From the NCBI RefSeq assembly GCF_008086595.1, contig NZ_RXYA01000002.1, positions 248,001 to 312,000 of the forward strand: a DNA stretch of 64,000 nucleotides, given 5' to 3'. The translations under genes were made by a program, and so were the position numbers. Below are positions 9,083 through 17,243 of this stretch, one piece after another. Below the pieces are notes generated by a model. It worked only from the letters and a program-made list of their open reading frames with translations, was not told where the DNA came from and searched no databases. Origin of the DNA: Acetobacterium paludosum. Its GTDB lineage: Bacteria; Bacillota; Clostridia; Eubacteriales; Eubacteriaceae. Numbering within the stretch: the first letter of the stretch is position 1; each line of letters begins with the position of its first letter.

Positions 9083-10234
9083 TTAAAGCATTTCTATAAA
9101 AGCTGCCATTCTGGTATTTATCTGACCAATATCTGATGTTGAAAAATCCGTTTCCAGCGATATATAAGATTTTTCTTTCTTATCGTTAACAAAACGTTTA
9201 ATGCTCAGGGTTTCCACATTGTAAGTATGACAAGCCGTTAAGATCATGTCCACTACGCCGTCCACCTGATATTCATCAATCATGCGATCCAGAAGTTTTA
9301 TTCGATTGGGGTTGGGAGTCATACAGGAACAACCAATCGCAAGGTATTTTTCAGCCAAAGCTTCATAAACATCCGGATTGCTTTCATCAACTAAATCCTC
9401 AACCGTTTTCGCTCCACCACAGCTTTCAAAAGCAACAACGACCGCACCATTGTCTTCAATGGCTTTAATTACTTTTTCTGTTGCCCCGCCAATTGGACAT
9501 CCGGTGATTAAAATCCGGGGTTTTTTAGAATATTTCTTTTCTTCCTTGTATTCTGCAAGAACTTTTTTTCTGATGTCATCCAATTTTTCCGGAATGAGCA
9601 CTCGATTAAATTCGAACCCAGTACCCATCATTACCTTGTATAAATCCTGACCCAGCATCGGTACCGGATCATATTTAGATAATTGATAGAATTCTTTCAA
9701 TGCTTTTCGTTCTTTGTTTTTCACAACAATAGCTTCCTTGATAGCTTCCTCAGTGATAGTAACACCAAACTTTTTTTCAAGTGTTTCTTTTAAACGAATG
9801 ATTTCTTTTTTCCAAAGTTTCAGACCCTCTTCGCTTTGACAATTGGGGAGCTCCATAACGTAAACCGGCTTGATCTCCCCAAGATATTCATACATTTTTT
9901 TCTTTCCATCACAGGTTGTTTCCCCAACCACCAGATCTGAAAAATAGAAGTATGGACATTTATCGGTTTTGCCAAATCCGTAGCTTGATTTAATAAGTGG
10001 GCAAAGATTTCTGGGAAGATCCTTTTCCGCTTCAGCAATTGTCTCATCTGAAAAGGCACAAAGACCGACGATTGCCGCTCCCATTGCCATCGCCACTTCT
10101 TGTGGAAAATAACCGCAGAATACTCCAATAACCGGCACGTTTTGATCTTTTATTTTTTTTACAGCCAGAAATCCATTTCTTCTTGCTTCCGCAAACTCCT
10201 CAAATACAGCAGGTAGTTCAGTTTGTAATTTCAT
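9083..10234 (-). CDS. Double-cubane cluster protein, 2-hydroxyacyl-CoA dehydratase D-subunit family
   Basis: This 383-residue protein belongs to the HgdB/BcrC/DCCP family. Cysteines C40, C59, C78, C93 and C108 (the last in VVGETTCDGKKKM) plus later ones in ITGCPIGG, ESCGG, IGCSC and LTACHTY fit the bound iron-sulfur clusters of this family. Relatives carry out low-potential reductions after ATP-driven activation. The matching BadF/HgdC-type activator gene is not nearby; the only ASKHA protein in the locus is the RACE protein. ATG 10252 is an alternative start, but GAGAG 7 bases before ATG 10234 favours the shorter form. It lies directly upstream of the corrinoid protein gene. Its role may be to reduce the substrate or the corrinoid; this is inference. 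Confidence 0.82.
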   Translation of the reverse strand: MKLQTELPAVFEEFAEARRNGFLAVKKIKDQNVPVIGVFCGYFPQEVAMAMGAAIVGLCAFSDETIAEAEKDLPRNLCPLIKSSYGFGKTDKCPYFYFSDLVVGETTCDGKKKMYEYLGEIKPVYVMELPNCQSEEGLKLWKKEIIRLKETLEKKFGVTITEEAIKEAIVVKNKERKALKEFYQLSKYDPVPMLGQDLYKVMMGTGFEFNRVLIPEKLDDIRKKVLAEYKEEKKYSKKPRILITGCPIGGATEKVIKAIEDNGAVVVAFESCGGAKTVEDLVDESNPDVYEALAEKYLAIGCSCMTPNPNRIKLLDRMIDEYQVDGVVDMILTACHTYNVETLSIKRFVNDKKEKSYISLETDFSTSDIGQINTRMAAFIEML

Positions 10235-10271
10235 TGTTACGCTCTCTTTCATTTTTATTTATATATTATCG

Positions 10272-11165
10272 TTAGATAAAATTCAATGCGATGATTTTTC
10301 CATGACATAAAATGCTCTTGGTATCCTTGATGCACGCTTGACCAATGACCTTTTCTTTGCCAATGACCTTCAGACAGGCCTCATTATAAGAAAGTCTCTC
10401 GTTAAACAGTAAAGTTTTTCTTTCCGCTAATCCCAAGTCGAAGAAGATCAAACTTGTTTTTGGACATAAGTGGATGATAAAATTATCATCACTTAAATCA
10501 GCCACTCTCTTCAGCAATGGGTAGGTAAATTTGGTAGCCATCTTCTCAGTAAATTTCGGGCCCACGATATTAACACTACTTGCAGGATCGGCATAGGACG
10601 CAATTGAAACTCCGACTTTCTTTGCTTCTTCAAAAACACGGTACAGATTATCACTTAAAATTTCAAATACCTTTTCAATCTTTTCCGGTTCCTTCCGCCA
10701 TGCTTTAAATATTTTGCTGACATCGATCAAAGAATTCAATATTGTTAGAAAGCCCGAAATCTCCAATGCAACTTTTTCCCCCTGAGCATATAATATTTGA
10801 CAAGCTTTTAAAACCTCACTGATTCTCCCTTGGTTAAAATCAACATCTTGCAAATCTAATAACTCTTCAACTGACTGATATGCATAAGAAGCCGCCCGAG
10901 GGCCGAATTTTCCTTCACTTAAATTAATGAAGGCTCCGAAAGCCTCTGCCTCTACCGTATGACAAAATGGTAGAATGCAGATCTGGCTTTCCGATTCTTT
11001 TTTAATACTTTTGGAAATTTTTGCCATAATTTCAGCATTTTCATAACTTTTCGGGAACTCCAAGTTTAACTCCGCGATGATTTCATCGCTAAAGCCCGAC
11101 GATTCTGCTCTTTTACATTTAAAATCCGTCAGTTTTTTGGATTTCATTTCTTTTACTTCATCCAT
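10272..11165 (-). CDS. Divergent UroD-superfamily methyltransferase with shortened C-terminus
   Basis: This 297-residue protein is clearly related to the gene at 3677-4702 (PFCHTVEAEAFGA versus PFCMTVEAEAMGA, and the same QGRISEVLKACQIL-type helix). The H232-x-C234 pair and a distal C287 that could complete a zinc site are present. However, the protein ends ten residues after C287, where relatives continue for about 25 residues through a TTPL.N segment. The glycine-rich motif after the HxC pair is also replaced by PKTS. It may be a regulatory or substrate-binding paralogue, or an enzyme with altered acceptor. It is the first gene of the minus-strand operon, 20 bases before the double-cubane gene, with AAAGGA 9 bases before the ATG. 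Confidence 0.75.
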   Translation of the reverse strand: MDEVKEMKSKKLTDFKCKRAESSGFSDEIIAELNLEFPKSYENAEIMAKISKSIKKESESQICILPFCHTVEAEAFGAFINLSEGKFGPRAASYAYQSVEELLDLQDVDFNQGRISEVLKACQILYAQGEKVALEISGFLTILNSLIDVSKIFKAWRKEPEKIEKVFEILSDNLYRVFEEAKKVGVSIASYADPASSVNIVGPKFTEKMATKFTYPLLKRVADLSDDNFIIHLCPKTSLIFFDLGLAERKTLLFNERLSYNEACLKVIGKEKVIGQACIKDTKSILCHGKIIALNFI

Positions 11166-11288
11166 TTTATTTATCCTTTCCAGACCTCCTCATATTGAAA
11201 ATTGCGAAATAGAAAAACATCTTGCTTAAATCGCAATCGCCTACCCACATAAAAGCTGGCCTGAAGAAGCCAACCTTACTAACTATCC

Positions 11289-11316
11289 ATTTAATAGGTT
11301 ATTAATAAACAGTCAA
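11289..11316 (-). promoter_or_regulatory. Candidate sigma-A promoter of the methyl-transfer operon
   Basis: On the minus strand TTGACT (11311-11316) is separated by 16 bases from TTAAAT (11289-11294). The -10 box is weak. Transcription would start about 115 bases before the first gene. Confidence 0.35.
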
Positions 11317-11493
11317 TTATCCACATTGTTATTATTTTAACATATTTAATATCCAACAAATGCTAGAGTTTTTCAATATAACAAAGAGTAATATAATTTA
11401 TTTATGTATAACTTTTTGTTATATTTGATAATTATTCTTTATTAATCAAATATATTAATTTGTTCTTACTTTAATAGGTGTACATTTTTTCAA

Positions 11494-11533
11494 TAAAAAA
11501 AGTTGCTTTGTCTTATATAAAGACAGAGCAACA
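11494..11533 (-). terminator. Rho-independent terminator of the CobW-like gene
   Basis: On the minus strand GTTGCTCTGTCTT pairs with AAGACAAAGCAAC (one G-U pair) and is followed by TTTTTTT. It lies about 70 bases after the stop of the gene at 11605-12534. Confidence 0.8.
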
Positions 11534-11604
11534 ATCATTTGTTTGATACCTACCACAATAAAATAATTACCGATTTATAAATAGGTTCATCCAATTATAA
11601 TAGA

Positions 11605-12534
11605 CTAGTATCCTTCAAAAATTCTGGCTAGATTCTGTTTATCCAGATTACTGCCGATAATACAGATAAAATTACCTTCAGCAGATGTTTCTGTAATTTG
11701 CAAATCACCGAGAGTATACTGTAAATTTATGTAACCATTCTCTCCAGAAACGATCCCTTTCACTCGCAATATGGCCCCCTGAAAAATTTGTTTCATTTCC
11801 AATATTCGTTCGCGCAGATCATTTACTGTAAATATTCTCTTTGTAAACAAGGTAAGCGTATCAAATATTTCTTCAGCATCATGATGATGATGTTCAGAAC
11901 CACCGCATTCATGATGCTCGACACAGCTATTCCAATTTTTGTGATTATTTTCGCAAAACAAAATTTTATCGATACTAATATGCGCCCACTCCTTGGAAAA
12001 AACAAAAGCATGCGGGTTTATCGCCTTAATCAATTCACCGGCCTTCGCTGCCTTGTCTGGAAAGGTCTCGCCATGACTAAGAAGAATTACATCAGCATTT
12101 TTTATCTGGTCTTCAAAAAATTCACCAAAGTCTTCCAGATAAATTTCGAAAAACTCTGTATCGACCACCGTAATTTTTTCCTTTACCTTGATGTGTTGAT
12201 TAATCGATGAATGATTACAGGCCTTAACAATATCTGAAAGTTTGGCAATGCCAGATGGTTCAATGATAATTTTGTCTGGCTTAAATTTGTCTATAATTTC
12301 CCTGATGGACGCCACAAAATCCCCTTGAAGACTGCAGCATATACACCCAGAATTAATTTCCTTCACTTCTACGCCGTCTGATTTCAACAAAGCGGAATCC
12401 ACGCTTATTTCACCGAAGTCATTTTCAATTAGTACAACTTTATCTTCTTTAAATGTTTCTCTTAAAATTTTTTGAATAAGCGTTGTTTTCCCGGCTCCCA
12501 AAAATCCAGAAACAATATATACTTCTGTCGTCAT
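11605..12534 (-). CDS. CobW/COG0523-family GTPase (putative metallochaperone)
   Basis: This 309-residue G3E-family GTPase has a P-loop GFLGAGKTT at 10-18, the family's CxCC metal motif (C64-I-C66-C67) and a SHGE-type base-recognition region near 153. A histidine cluster at 207-218 in the linker (EHHECGGSEHHHH) probably binds metal. A CobW C-terminal domain follows. Members deliver zinc, cobalt or nickel, or act in cobalamin synthesis or corrinoid reactivation. Lying just upstream of a locus full of zinc-dependent methyltransferases and corrinoid proteins, it could load zinc into the UroD-type enzymes or serve cobalt handling. That link is inference from position. It has its own terminator and AGGAG ribosome-binding site. 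Confidence 0.85.
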   Translation of the reverse strand: MTTEVYIVSGFLGAGKTTLIQKILRETFKEDKVVLIENDFGEISVDSALLKSDGVEVKEINSGCICCSLQGDFVASIREIIDKFKPDKIIIEPSGIAKLSDIVKACNHSSINQHIKVKEKITVVDTEFFEIYLEDFGEFFEDQIKNADVILLSHGETFPDKAAKAGELIKAINPHAFVFSKEWAHISIDKILFCENNHKNWNSCVEHHECGGSEHHHHDAEEIFDTLTLFTKRIFTVNDLRERILEMKQIFQGAILRVKGIVSGENGYINLQYTLGDLQITETSAEGNFICIIGSNLDKQNLARIFEGY

Positions 12535-12829
12535 ATAATTCTCCTATTTTGTATTAATGTGCACGCATTTCTTATTTCTATTGAAAACACTTTACTCATA
12601 CTACGCAAAACTATTCTATTTTTTTAAAGCTCAATAAGCAAAATTAGCTCAGTTGCCATTTTCAAATTTATTATTACATACTTGACAACTTTCTTCAAAT
12701 TTTATTATTAAAATCACTATCTTTGAACGACGCAGTATGCGAAACGCGACATAACTTAACTTAAGGTTTGTGATTTCCCTGATCTATTTCAAATACTTAT
12801 CTCAATCCTAGTTACAGTTGCAGTTCATT

Positions 12830-15349
12830 TCAATCATCATTTGGAAACAATAATCCTTTAATAAAAGCCTCCACCAGATCCGGATCAAATTGAGAGCCAG
12901 CTCCAGATCTGAGTTCGGCGATAGCGGCTTCTCCTCTCAAGGCTTTTTTATATGAACTATCAGATGTTATGACATCATATGCGTCAGCAATGGTTATAAT
13001 GCGGGATTGTAATGGTATTTCTTTTCCTTTAAGACCTTTTGGATAACCTTTTCCGTCATAACGTTCATGATGGTATAAAATAATATTTGCCAGCGACGCA
13101 TAGTTGCTGATTGTGCTTAAAATACTGTAACTGATTTCCGGATGTCTTCGGATTTCATTCCAATCTTCATCGCTTAAAGCGCCATTTTTATTCAGTATGT
13201 CATTGCTTATGGCAATTTTGCCTATATCGTGAAGATTTCCAGCTGTGATCAATTCATTGATTTCTTCATTCGTTAATCCGACTGTTTTTCCCAGCATTTC
13301 ACTTAATTCGCCCACATTTTCTGCATGTTTCTGTTCTCGCGGAAATTTTTCATAAAGCGTTTTTACGATAAAGAGAATGGCATCATTTCTGGTGCTGTTT
13401 CGTTCTGAAACCTTATGACGATACATTTTTTTTTCTGCTGATTTAAGAATTTCTTCAATATCCTGGTTCATATCTGTTTTAATTTCCCATCCACTGGAAA
13501 TTGAAACACTGCCCATTTCTAAAATTTCTGATGCCAGGTTATCGGAAATCTGTTTTACAATTTGTTTGACTCTTGCACTGTCCGTTTTTGGCAGCAGAAT
13601 AACAAATTCATCACCACCGATTCGTGAAATGATTTCATCACTGCGACAGACTTGCTTCATGGTATTCGCTACTGTTTTCAGAAGCCGGTCACCCACGAGA
13701 TGACCAAAGGCATCATTTGTTAGTTTTAAGCCATTGACGTCTGAAACAATCAGTGCTAACGGTAAATTTCGCTCAGTATTTAGTCTTTGCATTTCAATAT
13801 CAAAAAAGCGACGATTATAAAGACCAGTAAGATGATCGTGAAAACTCAAATACTTTATTTCGGCTTCCTTTTCTCTACTTGCGGTAATATCTCTAAACAC
13901 AATCACCACACCAATAATATTGTCTGATTCATCTTTTATAGGGGCGGCACTATCTTTAATCGGAATTGTTTTGCCAGTACGGGATACCAGCATTGTATGA
14001 TCAGTCATGCTAATAATTTCACCGGTCTTCATCACTCTAATAACCGGACTTTCACATTTTTCCCCGGATTTTTCATCAAATATATTTAAAATATTTTCCG
14101 AAGATTTTTCTAAAGCATCTTCCTGAGACCATCCGGTAATTTTTTCTGCCGCTTTATTCATCAGGATAATTCTGTTATAAATATCAGTTGCTATTACACC
14201 GTCACCAATAGATAATAAAGTTGTTTTAAACCGTTCCTTTTCAAATTCAATCTGCTTTTCCAGATTTTTGCGTTTTGAAATATCTTCAACAATGCCGATT
14301 GCACCAATAGTCGCCCCTTTTTCGCCTATCACTGGTTCAAACAAAGCCCGGAGATAGGTGGTTTTATTGCCAGATAAAGAATGATATTCATTTTCAACTT
14401 CTATCGTTTTATTATTCAATACACTGATATATGCATTATAAAAAATAGGATCTTTGACGGCAGAAGCATTGAAACCAATTAAGTTGTCTTTATCAGTACC
14501 AATAATTTGAGCAAATTTTTCATTGCAATTCACTATTTTTCCATTGGTATCAAATTGCATAATACCAACCGGTACATGATTGAAAATCAATTTATATCTT
14601 TCTTTATCTTCGTTCAGTTTCCGCTCTGCCCGTTTTTGGTAAGAAAAGTCCGAGATTCCGACGGTATACTGAATGAATTGATGATTTCTCTTTAGACAAT
14701 TTATTTCAGCCAGAAAAAATCGATCATCATTAGGGAATCGCGACTCATATTCGACAAACTGTTTTTTTTCAGTTTTAAAAGCCGTTTGAAAAGCAAGAAT
14801 AAAATTTTCGGACCAGTTTTTGTCAAATATATCGGTAATCAGTTTACCAATGATCTTATTTTTGGGAATAAAAAGAAGCTCTTCATTATTAGTAATCACT
14901 TTGGTAAATCGATAGTCCCTGTCCAATTCAAAATATATTTCATAAAGGGATGACAGCAAATCGATTTTTTCTTCCACTGTTTCTTTTTTATTAGTAATGT
15001 CAATAAAGAGGAGAACGATATAGCCAGATTCCGGATAATCAGCATGAATGTTATACCATTTGTGTGTTGCTTCAGAATATAATTCTAATTGAAGATCTTC
15101 GTTTTTATTTGCCAGTTTATGATAAAAAGAATGCCTATCATATTTTAATAAATGTATATTTAAAATCACTTCAGCAAATGATTTACCTAATATTTCTTCA
15201 CTTTGAAGGTTAATCAGATCTTCAAAAGCAGCATTGGTATCTAAAAATTCGTAATCAACGGGTTTTGTGGCATGATCGTATATGATACGGAGAAAAACAT
15301 ATCCGATGCTAGAATTTTCAATAACTTTTTTATAGATATCTTGTTTCAT
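12830..15349 (-). CDS. PAS - GGDEF - HD-GYP cyclic-di-GMP signalling protein
   Basis: This 839-residue soluble protein has several PAS/PAC units in the first 500 residues (for example FNHVPVGIMQFDTNGKIV and TTLLSIGDGVIATDIYNRI). A diguanylate cyclase domain follows with an intact GGDEF at 578-582, then an HD-GYP phosphodiesterase domain with HDIGK at 707-711, HHERYDGKGYP near 754-764 and a RIITIADAYD motif. It may both make and break c-di-GMP. The sequence before GGDEF reads RSDE, so the usual RxxD inhibitory site is not intact. No membrane segment is visible, so PAS ligands would be cytoplasmic. It is a single gene with an AAGGTCAG ribosome-binding site. Confidence 0.92.
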   Translation of the reverse strand: MKQDIYKKVIENSSIGYVFLRIIYDHATKPVDYEFLDTNAAFEDLINLQSEEILGKSFAEVILNIHLLKYDRHSFYHKLANKNEDLQLELYSEATHKWYNIHADYPESGYIVLLFIDITNKKETVEEKIDLLSSLYEIYFELDRDYRFTKVITNNEELLFIPKNKIIGKLITDIFDKNWSENFILAFQTAFKTEKKQFVEYESRFPNDDRFFLAEINCLKRNHQFIQYTVGISDFSYQKRAERKLNEDKERYKLIFNHVPVGIMQFDTNGKIVNCNEKFAQIIGTDKDNLIGFNASAVKDPIFYNAYISVLNNKTIEVENEYHSLSGNKTTYLRALFEPVIGEKGATIGAIGIVEDISKRKNLEKQIEFEKERFKTTLLSIGDGVIATDIYNRIILMNKAAEKITGWSQEDALEKSSENILNIFDEKSGEKCESPVIRVMKTGEIISMTDHTMLVSRTGKTIPIKDSAAPIKDESDNIIGVVIVFRDITASREKEAEIKYLSFHDHLTGLYNRRFFDIEMQRLNTERNLPLALIVSDVNGLKLTNDAFGHLVGDRLLKTVANTMKQVCRSDEIISRIGGDEFVILLPKTDSARVKQIVKQISDNLASEILEMGSVSISSGWEIKTDMNQDIEEILKSAEKKMYRHKVSERNSTRNDAILFIVKTLYEKFPREQKHAENVGELSEMLGKTVGLTNEEINELITAGNLHDIGKIAISNDILNKNGALSDEDWNEIRRHPEISYSILSTISNYASLANIILYHHERYDGKGYPKGLKGKEIPLQSRIITIADAYDVITSDSSYKKALRGEAAIAELRSGAGSQFDPDLVEAFIKGLLFPNDD

Positions 15350-15535
15350 CTGACCTTGCCTCCCTTATTCAATTTTATTAGTACTCGATTGGGTATCTTC
15401 ATTCTATTAATTTTCTCTCATTATTTTATACCCTTTAATACGATGACTAAACGCGGATTATACCCAGATATTTATCATTAGGCCGTGTAAATAATTTTGT
15501 GTTTTCTTGTTTTTCGGATTAATAAGAACAGCGCT

Positions 15536-16501
15536 TTAAACCTCTTCTCGATTCGCGGGAATAAGCAATATCGAAGCCGTTGAATGCTCAATGATGTTAT
15601 GGCTGACGCTGCCCAGAAAGACTTCTTTGATATAACCTTTTCCCTGGCTCCCCATCACAACCAGCGGTATCTTCAATTCCTTGATCAATCGAAGTATTTC
15701 TCTTGTCGGCGAACCAAAAAACAAATCCACATTAACCTCGGCATTTCCGGAAATTTCTTCTTTAAGCGCTGCAAGTCTTTCTTCATTCACTTTATTCAAT
15801 AGAACTTCTTGCTTAAGTTCCTGCAGTTTTTCTTCATCCATTGTATCAAATCTAAGTTGGTTCTTGAATTTTTCAAGCTTCTGCTTATCTACTCCTTCAA
15901 GTCCCTTAATACGATGTGCAAGGCTCTTTGAATGATCCTGAATATGTACGATTGTGACATTTTTCGCGCTTTTTTCAGCCAATTCCTTTACATAGCCATA
16001 GGCAAGTTTGGCATTATCCGAAAAATCAGTTGGAAACAGAATGTGAGAACTAATACCGCATTCCTTTGTTCTATTTATTCTCTCACAAGTATCGTCCGAT
16101 AATCGGACGATCAACACTGGTTTTCCAGCTTTATGTATGACTTCGTGGGCAATACCTCCTGAAAATATTTCGCCGTTTATAAAATGCTCTTCCGCTGCCA
16201 CGACGATGAGATCGAAATCTTCATCAACGGCTATTTGATTTATTTCATTTTTCATCAGTCCAGAAACAATTCTGGTCTCAACCTGATATCCAGCCTCTTC
16301 CAGTATCGCTTTTTGTCTTTCCAGATTTTCTTCAAAAAGCGATGCATAATATGCTGTTATATTTACATTCGTTTCATACGGGTTTAAACATTGAACAAGA
16401 AGACATTCCTTCATCCCTGAATTTCTCAAGCTTGCGATGTAGTTCAAAATATTATTAGCGACAGGCGTTCTTTCCGATGCAATAATTATTTTAGAAAACA
16501 T
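15536..16501 (-). CDS. Tandem universal stress protein (UspA domains)
   Basis: This 321-residue protein has two UspA domains. The first starts at MFSKIIIASERTPVA and holds DLIVVAAEEH. The second begins near residue 155 (SHILFPTDFSDNA) and ends with the ATP-binding signature VVMGSQGKGYIKEVFLGSVSHNIIEHS. The second domain keeps the G-x2-G-x9-G(S) nucleotide motif, while the first is more degenerate. A lysine- and glutamate-rich helix of about 50 residues is inserted in the second domain and may form a coiled coil. A GTG at 16516 could extend it by five codons, but GAGG lies 8 bases before the ATG at 16501. Confidence 0.88.
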   Translation of the reverse strand: MFSKIIIASERTPVANNILNYIASLRNSGMKECLLVQCLNPYETNVNITAYYASLFEENLERQKAILEEAGYQVETRIVSGLMKNEINQIAVDEDFDLIVVAAEEHFINGEIFSGGIAHEVIHKAGKPVLIVRLSDDTCERINRTKECGISSHILFPTDFSDNAKLAYGYVKELAEKSAKNVTIVHIQDHSKSLAHRIKGLEGVDKQKLEKFKNQLRFDTMDEEKLQELKQEVLLNKVNEERLAALKEEISGNAEVNVDLFFGSPTREILRLIKELKIPLVVMGSQGKGYIKEVFLGSVSHNIIEHSTASILLIPANREEV

Positions 16502-16708
16502 ACTATCATTCCTCACTTTTTGATTATTTTATAATTATATATACCCTTTCCCTTCATGCACATTCAAAAAAACACAGACCGATTATTTTATCTTCTGTTT
16601 TCTGGTCCCTGGTGGAATATCTATACTGGATACCGAACCATTGAAAACAGCAGAAATTGATGATATTATGTAATCATTCTTATTTTAATATGATTGGAGG
16701 TATTCAAC

Positions 16709-16975
16709 ATGAGTGACAAGTTATGTCAAAGTTGCGGTAAACCCATGGGTGAAACGGACAAATTATATGGTACTGAAAAGAACGGCGAAAAGAGCCGGGA
16801 TTATTGTGATGACTGCTATAAAAACGGAGAGTTCACAAGCAATATCTCAATGAAAAGAATGATTGAAGTCAGTATTCCTTTCCTGATTAAAGAAAAACCG
16901 GAAATTTCGGCTGAAGAAGCACAGATAATAATGGAAGCATTTTTCCCAACACTAAAGCGTTGGCGAACGGATTAA
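16709..16975 (+). CDS. Small putative zinc-ribbon protein
   Basis: This 88-residue protein begins MSDKLCQSCGKPMGE and has a second cysteine pair in YCDDCYKNG, giving a four-cysteine zinc-binding ribbon of the type in Pfam's putative zinc ribbon family (PF12674). The C-terminal half is helical and ends TLKRWRTD. GGAGG at 16696-16700 is 8 bases before the ATG at 16709, which decides the start over a TTG at 16694. No function is assigned to this family. It is transcribed alone, convergent with the branching enzyme gene. Confidence 0.75.
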   Translation: MSDKLCQSCGKPMGETDKLYGTEKNGEKSRDYCDDCYKNGEFTSNISMKRMIEVSIPFLIKEKPEISAEEAQIIMEAFFPTLKRWRTD

Positions 16976-17054
16976 TCTTAAATAGTCGGAAATTACCGGC
17001 TCGAAGAGGTGATGCTCAACCTGATGTTTGTTGATTTATTTCCAGCTTAAAAGA

Positions 17055-17089
17055 GGGTGACAAAGGAAACTTCCGTTTCCTTGTCACCC
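17055..17089. terminator. Bidirectional terminator hairpin
   Basis: GGGTGACAAAGGAAAC pairs with GTTTCCTTGTCACCC (one bulged A) around a TTCC loop, between two convergent genes. Flanking T-runs are weak. Confidence 0.7.
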
Positions 17090-17243
17090 CCAACCAGACC
17101 AAATTTTGATTGAATAAAAATAATTCGCGTTTTTTCCATTCAGCCTCATTAATTAAATATGAATGAACCTTATCTGAATTTCAAAGATGGCCTGATGCTT
17201 CGCTTTGTCAAAATTTTTTCGTGCATAATGAAATTTTTCATTA

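Larger units (their letters stand above)
11166..11604. other. Intergenic region upstream of the methyl-transfer operon
   Basis: This AT-rich stretch of 439 bases holds the leader of the operon that starts at 11165, a candidate promoter (11289-11316), a leader hairpin at 11253-11276 (AAG/GTTGGC pairing with GCCAGCTT on the minus strand, then TTTT) and the terminator of the CobW gene (11494-11533). I looked for cobalamin-riboswitch landmarks and did not find them. Confidence 0.5.

Noticed and set aside
11166-11600. Cobalamin riboswitch before the corrinoid operon
   Set aside because: The conserved B12-box and core sequences were not found on the minus strand; only a short hairpin is present.
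11788-12210. Open frame antisense to the CobW gene, with methionine runs
   Set aside because: It is the complement of the histidine-rich and GTPase coding sequence and has no ribosome-binding site.
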